9,687 bases of DNA from Immundisolibacteraceae bacterium (GTDB taxonomy: Bacteria; Pseudomonadota; Gammaproteobacteria; Immundisolibacterales; Immundisolibacteraceae), in NCBI GenBank assembly GCA_016763355.1, contig JAESTY010000315.1, forward strand, positions 1 through 9,687, given 5' to 3'. The first letter of the stretch is position 1, and the number at the start of each line of letters is the position of its first letter. Under the pieces are notes generated by a model that worked only from the letters and a program-made list of their open reading frames with translations, searched no databases and was not told the origin of the DNA. Position numbers and translations under genes: made by a program. Positions 6,253 to 9,687 of the stretch are shown piece by piece.

Positions 6253-6609
6253 TCAGGCCTTAAGAATTAATAGAAGTTCTTCAAGTTCGGTTCGCAGTTG
6301 GCGGATAATTTGCTGGCTTTGCACCAAATCTTCTTTCGCACCCTCGCCACTAAGCTGCTGTCGTGCGCCACCAATGGTAAAACCCTGGTCATAAAGTAGC
6401 GAGCGAATTTGGCGGATAAGGATAACATCCTGACGCTGATAATAGCGACGATTTCCACTACGTTTTACTGGCGATAGGGAAGGAAATTCCTGCTCCCAAT
6501 AGCGCAGCACGTGTGCTTTTACGCCGCACAGCTCGCTAACTTCACCAATGGTGAAGTAGCGCTTGCCGGGTATAACCGGCAGCTGGCTATTATTCGACGG
6601 CTCCAGCAT
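6253..6609 (-). CDS. Small MerR-family DNA-binding protein next to ihfA
   Basis: This is a 118-residue predicted cytoplasmic transcription regulator. The MerR helix-turn-helix and wing occupy about 17-75: YFTIGEVSELCGVKAHVLRYW is the recognition core, GNRRYYQRQDV the wing, and RQIRSLLYDQGFTIGGARQQL the helices that follow. After this there is only a short helix rich in Gln, Leu and Glu (about 92-117), suited to an antiparallel dimer coiled coil. There is no metal-binding cysteine pattern (the only Cys is in the HTH) and no ligand domain, so the signal it senses, if any, is not visible. The ATG lies inside the last codons of ihfA (20-base overlap), with GAGAG just upstream as ribosome site, so it is probably coupled to ihfA. 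The same gene follows ihfA in Pseudomonas, where it is also uncharacterised as far as I know. Confidence 0.92.
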   Translation of the reverse strand: MLEPSNNSQLPVIPGKRYFTIGEVSELCGVKAHVLRYWEQEFPSLSPVKRSGNRRYYQRQDVILIRQIRSLLYDQGFTIGGARQQLSGEGAKEDLVQSQQIIRQLRTELEELLLILKA

Positions 6610-6889
6610 AACTCTCTATCCTGCGTTTCAGTTTCTGGCCAAGTTTAAAAGTTACCACACGCCGGGCTGAGATGGGGATCTCTTCACCGGTTTTAGGGTT
6701 GCGTCCGGGACGTGGTGTTTTGTCGCGAATATTGAAATTACCAAACCCGGACATTTTTACTGCCTCGCCCTTGGCAAGAATGGCGCGCATTGAATCAAAG
6801 TAAAGTTCGACCAGTTCTTTTGCTTCGCGTTTGTTCACACCGAGTTGATCACAAAGCTCCTGGGCGATTCCTGCTTTGGTCAATGCCAT
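6590..6889 (-). CDS. ihfA: Integration host factor alpha subunit
   Basis: This 99-residue nucleoid protein pairs with IhfB to bind specific sites and bend DNA sharply, acting in transcription, replication start and recombination. The whole HU/IHF fold is present. GFGNFNIRDKTPRPGRNPKTGE (49-69) includes the flank of the DNA-binding arm with P65, the residue that intercalates into DNA in E. coli IHF. RRVVTFKLGQKLKRRI at 76-91 completes the fold. Length and sequence identify the alpha rather than beta or HU subunit, supported by the position directly after pheT. The ATG lies three bases after the pheT stop, with GAGA inside the end of pheT as ribosome site. It overlaps the merR-like gene at its 3' end. 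Confidence 0.97.
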   Translation of the reverse strand: MALTKAGIAQELCDQLGVNKREAKELVELYFDSMRAILAKGEAVKMSGFGNFNIRDKTPRPGRNPKTGEEIPISARRVVTFKLGQKLKRRIESYAGAVE

Positions 6890-6892
6890 AAT

Positions 6893-9271
6893 TTATTCTC
6901 TCAACTGTGCTTCTAATTTGCTGTCTAGTGCTGCTAATACGGCGGCAATAATTTGGTCGATCTCGTCATCGGCCATGGTTTTATTCGGGTCACCGATATC
7001 AAGTCCGATGGCCACGCTCTTTTTACCTTCCGGTAAGCTTTGATCTCGGTAAACATCAAATAACCGGTAATTCTGTAATCTATCCCCAGCGGCTTCGCGA
7101 ACCACATGTTCAATTTCGCCAGCTGATTGTGACTCATCGACCAACAGTGCCAGGTCTCGGCGTAATGTTGGAAATTTACTAACACTCTGATACTGAGGAA
7201 CCTTGCGCCGTTGCAAGGGTTCAACCATTAACTCAAACAAATAACACTTGCCGCTTACCTGAAGTTTGCTGGCAATTCGTGGATGTAACTCACCGATCGA
7301 ACCGATTGGTTTACCTTGATCCAGTACCAGAGCGGATCGTCCCGGGTGTAGCGCTGGATGGGCCCCGCCAACAAAAGTAAAATCCTTTTGTCGTCCAGTG
7401 GCAGCCAGTAGGTGTTCGAGGTCGCCCTTTAAATCATAAAAATCAACCGGTCGAGCCTTTTCGTTCCATGATTCGGTCTGTTTTGTGCCGCTGATAATAG
7501 CTGATATTACAGTAGGTTGCAGCAGTTCTTTATCAATTGGCTTGAAAACCTGGCCGTATTCGAACAAACGAATGCGACTCTGCTGCCGGTTCTGATTAAA
7601 ACGCACTGCATTGACTAATCCGGGCCAGATTGAGTAGCGCATCACCGACATGTCCGCGGACAGTGGATTAAGTAACTTGATGGCAACAGCATCTGGCTCG
7701 AACAACTGTTGCAGGTCAGGGTCAACGAAACTATAGGTGATCGCTTGTTGGTAGTCTCGGTCAACCATGGTCGAGGCCAGCCGGTCGATGCTGTTGAGGC
7801 CATCGCTTAATGGCTGCATGATGGGGTCTAATGAAGGCATCACCGACGGGATAGCGTCATAGCCAATAACCCGCGCAATTTCTTCGACCAGGTCAGCGGG
7901 TATTTCGATATCAAAACGCCAACTTGGTGCCACCACCGCCCATTGACTGCGTTGGTTGTCTACTTCGATACCAAGATTAGTCAATATGGTGGCAATTCGG
8001 TGGTTATCCACGTCCATGCCTAGGCGTTTGCTGATCAGCTCGGGCTTAAATTCAACTTTTGGGTTGGCTGGCATTTTGTCGGTATGCTGCTGATCAACGA
8101 CTGGTCCACAGGCGCCACCTGCCAGGGAAGTAATGAGCTGGCTTGCGCGCTCGATCGCCTCGCGCTGGATAGCTGGATCAACACCGCGCTCAAAACGGTG
8201 GGACGCATCAGTATGTAGGCCTAACTGGCGAGCTCTACCAGCGATAGTGGATGGATTAAACCAGGCACTTTCGAGAAAAATATCGGTGGTCTGTTTGCCG
8301 ACCGCGCTGTCCAGGCCGCCCATAATGCCGGCAGCGGCGATGGGGCCCCGGTTATCAGCAATCACCAGTAGCGATTCTGCTAGCTGTTTGGTTTCGCCGT
8401 TAAGCAGTTCAAGGGATTCGTCCGGCTTAGCGAAACGTACCTGCACTGATCCTTGTAGTTTGGCCAGATCAAACGCATGCATCGGCTGGCCAATTTCGAT
8501 CATTACATAATTAGCAATATCAACCAGTAAGCTAAGGCTACGGATACCACTGCGGCGCAATCGCTCGCGCATCCATAGTGGTGTAGTAGCTGTGGGGTTA
8601 ATGCCGCGTATTACCCGGCCTACATATCTTGGGCAGGCTTGATCGGCTGTCAGTATTACCTCTAGCTTGTCATCGATAGACGGTTCTATGGATGGTATTT
8701 CCGGGGCAGTGAACGTGACACCGGTTATCGCCGCCAAATCCCTGCCTAATCCTTTTGCGCTAAGGCAATCGCCGCGGTTGGGGGTTAACTCAACTTCGAG
8801 GATATTGTCATCGAGTTGCAAGTGGCTGGTTATGGATTTGCCTAGCGGCGCGTCGGTATCCAGTTCAAGGATGCCGGCATTCTGCTCGTCAAGCTCCAGT
8901 TCGCTGCTGGAACAGAGCATACCGAGGGAGACCTCACCGCGGATCTTACTTTTCTTAATCTTCAGTCCGCTGGGCAGTTTTGCACCGACCTGGGCAACCG
9001 CGACCTTAATGCCTTCACGAGCATTGGGCGCTCCACAAACAATACTCAAGGGTAGTTCACTACCGATATCTACCTGGCAAAGCTGTAGACGGTCTGCATC
9101 GGGGTGGCGACTGGTCGCAATGATCTGGCCGACAATCACCTTGTCGAGGTTGGCGCTTGCTGGCGCTACAGTACCAATTTCGAGGCCAGCAAGGGTAAGA
9201 CGCTCGCAAAGTTCAGGGCTGTCTAATTCAGGGTTAGCCCACTCGCGGAGCCAGAGTTCACTTATCAGCAT
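6893..9271 (-). CDS. pheT: Phenylalanine--tRNA ligase beta subunit
   Basis: This 792-residue subunit of the (alpha-beta)2 enzyme charges tRNA-Phe; the beta subunit supplies tRNA recognition and editing of mischarged tyrosine. Domains in order are an N-terminal tRNA-binding OB fold (about 40-148, with HPDADRLQLCQVDIG), B3/B4 editing domain (about 210-385, including RYVGRVIRG and GIMGGLDSAV), B5 domain (about 400-475, ending VEEIARVIGYDAIPS), a catalytic-like core domain, and a C-terminal anticodon-binding ferredoxin-like domain (about 695-791, starting SVSKFPTLRRDLALLVD). Length is normal. The ATG lies 5 bases after the pheS stop and the ribosome site is weak, so coupling to pheS is likely. 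Any phenylalanine-dependent attenuator would lie upstream of pheS, outside the window. Confidence 0.98.
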   Translation of the reverse strand: MLISELWLREWANPELDSPELCERLTLAGLEIGTVAPASANLDKVIVGQIIATSRHPDADRLQLCQVDIGSELPLSIVCGAPNAREGIKVAVAQVGAKLPSGLKIKKSKIRGEVSLGMLCSSSELELDEQNAGILELDTDAPLGKSITSHLQLDDNILEVELTPNRGDCLSAKGLGRDLAAITGVTFTAPEIPSIEPSIDDKLEVILTADQACPRYVGRVIRGINPTATTPLWMRERLRRSGIRSLSLLVDIANYVMIEIGQPMHAFDLAKLQGSVQVRFAKPDESLELLNGETKQLAESLLVIADNRGPIAAAGIMGGLDSAVGKQTTDIFLESAWFNPSTIAGRARQLGLHTDASHRFERGVDPAIQREAIERASQLITSLAGGACGPVVDQQHTDKMPANPKVEFKPELISKRLGMDVDNHRIATILTNLGIEVDNQRSQWAVVAPSWRFDIEIPADLVEEIARVIGYDAIPSVMPSLDPIMQPLSDGLNSIDRLASTMVDRDYQQAITYSFVDPDLQQLFEPDAVAIKLLNPLSADMSVMRYSIWPGLVNAVRFNQNRQQSRIRLFEYGQVFKPIDKELLQPTVISAIISGTKQTESWNEKARPVDFYDLKGDLEHLLAATGRQKDFTFVGGAHPALHPGRSALVLDQGKPIGSIGELHPRIASKLQVSGKCYLFELMVEPLQRRKVPQYQSVSKFPTLRRDLALLVDESQSAGEIEHVVREAAGDRLQNYRLFDVYRDQSLPEGKKSVAIGLDIGDPNKTMADDEIDQIIAAVLAALDSKLEAQLRE

Positions 9272-9276
9272 GAGGT

Positions 9277-9687
9277 CTAATTAAACTGGGTTAAAAAGCG
9301 AAGGTCATTATCGAAGAAGGTGCGCAGATCATCGACCCCATAGCGCAACATGGCCAACCGTTCCACGCCCATTCCGAACGCAAACCCGCTATATATTTCC
9401 GGGTCGAGGCCAACGTTACTGAGTACTTTAGGGTGGACCATGCCTGAGCCTAAAACCTCTAACCAGCCGGTATGACTGCAGATCCGGCAGCCATTACCAG
9501 CACAGCCAACACATTCAACATCGACTTCAGCGGAAGGTTCTGTGAACGGGAAGAAGCTCGGCCGAAAGCGTGTTTTTAAATTATCCTGTTCAAAAAAAAG
9601 TTGTAAAAACCGACTCAGAATACCTTTTAAGTTCGCCAGGCTGATATCCCGATCCACCAATAAACCCTCAACCTGATGGAACATCGG
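9277..9687 (-). CDS. pheS: Phenylalanine--tRNA ligase alpha subunit, C-terminal part (partial)
   Basis: The frame runs off the right edge, leaving about the last 136 of some 330-340 residues; the Met codon at 9682-9684 is internal, not the start. The alpha subunit holds the class II catalytic core that activates phenylalanine. Motif 2 is seen as RFRPSFFPFTEPSAEVDV and motif 3 as GFAFGMGVERLAMLRYG; the end NDLRFLTQFN is typical. Between the motifs is a four-cysteine insert, CVGCAGNGCRIC (bases 9478-9513), absent in E. coli PheS as I remember it, but I recall similar inserts in other bacteria. The spacing CxxC-x4-CxxC could hold a zinc ion; this is inference. The gene stops with TAG, 5 bases before pheT. 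Confidence 0.97.
   Translation of the reverse strand, partial: PMFHQVEGLLVDRDISLANLKGILSRFLQLFFEQDNLKTRFRPSFFPFTEPSAEVDVECVGCAGNGCRICSHTGWLEVLGSGMVHPKVLSNVGLDPEIYSGFAFGMGVERLAMLRYGVDDLRTFFDNDLRFLTQFN

Noticed and set aside
8667..9284. 205-residue open frame on the + strand
   Set aside because: It lies wholly opposite pheT and its start region, is rich in Ser, Arg and Pro as shadow frames are, and shows no known motif.
1..9687. A new defence, mobile or biosynthetic system
   Set aside because: Every gene has a clear housekeeping family or a known conserved neighbourhood. No direct repeats, attachment sites, transposase, toxin-antitoxin pair or composition shift was seen.

Overview
The window looks like a chromosomal housekeeping segment from a gammaproteobacterium. 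The evidence is the gene run pheS-pheT-ihfA-merR-like-tRNA-Pro, which I recall from Pseudomonas-type genomes, a pcm-nlpD pair, a PpsA C-terminus typical of proteobacteria, and a bacterial-type tRNA-Pro with an encoded CCA. The genus cannot be named from this sequence. Base composition is balanced and similar throughout, except for an AT-rich stretch at about 4040-4152. I see no insertion sequence, phage gene, CRISPR array or other mobile feature.

Layout, left to right. (1) Bases 1-168 hold the last 55 codons of phosphoenolpyruvate synthase (ppsA, + strand), followed by a fully symmetric terminator at 191-218 that can serve both converging transcripts. (2) Bases 247-3870 hold a minus-strand amino-acid operon, transcribed alaC -> hom -> thrC. 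It links a transaminase of the AlaC type to homoserine dehydrogenase and threonine synthase. Both junctions are 4-base stop/start overlaps, so translation is probably coupled. alaC is interrupted by a one-base deletion at 2903/2904; restoring one base rebuilds a normal 410-residue protein. (3) Bases 3871-4152 are a divergent intergenic region with an 8-bp inverted repeat. It is followed by a small + strand Mth938-like protein gene at 4153-4563. (4) Bases 4598-6041 hold pcm -> nlpD on the minus strand: repair of isoaspartyl proteins, and a LysM/LytM lipoprotein that activates cell-wall amidases. The usual partners surE and rpoS are not beside them. (5) Bases 6079-6190 hold tRNA-Pro(GGG) and a candidate terminator. 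(6) Bases 6253-9687 hold pheS (partial) -> pheT -> ihfA -> merR-like on the minus strand with tiny gaps or overlaps: the two subunits of phenylalanyl-tRNA synthetase, the IHF alpha subunit and a small MerR-family DNA-binding protein.

The genes serve central metabolism, translation, nucoid structure and envelope maintenance. I found no sign of a new defence, mobile or biosynthetic system. The points most worth a second look are the alaC frameshift and its effect on coupling to hom, the inverted repeat between alaC and the Mth938-like gene, the pcm-nlpD pair without surE and rpoS, the orphan MerR-like protein tied to ihfA, and a four-cysteine insert in PheS.
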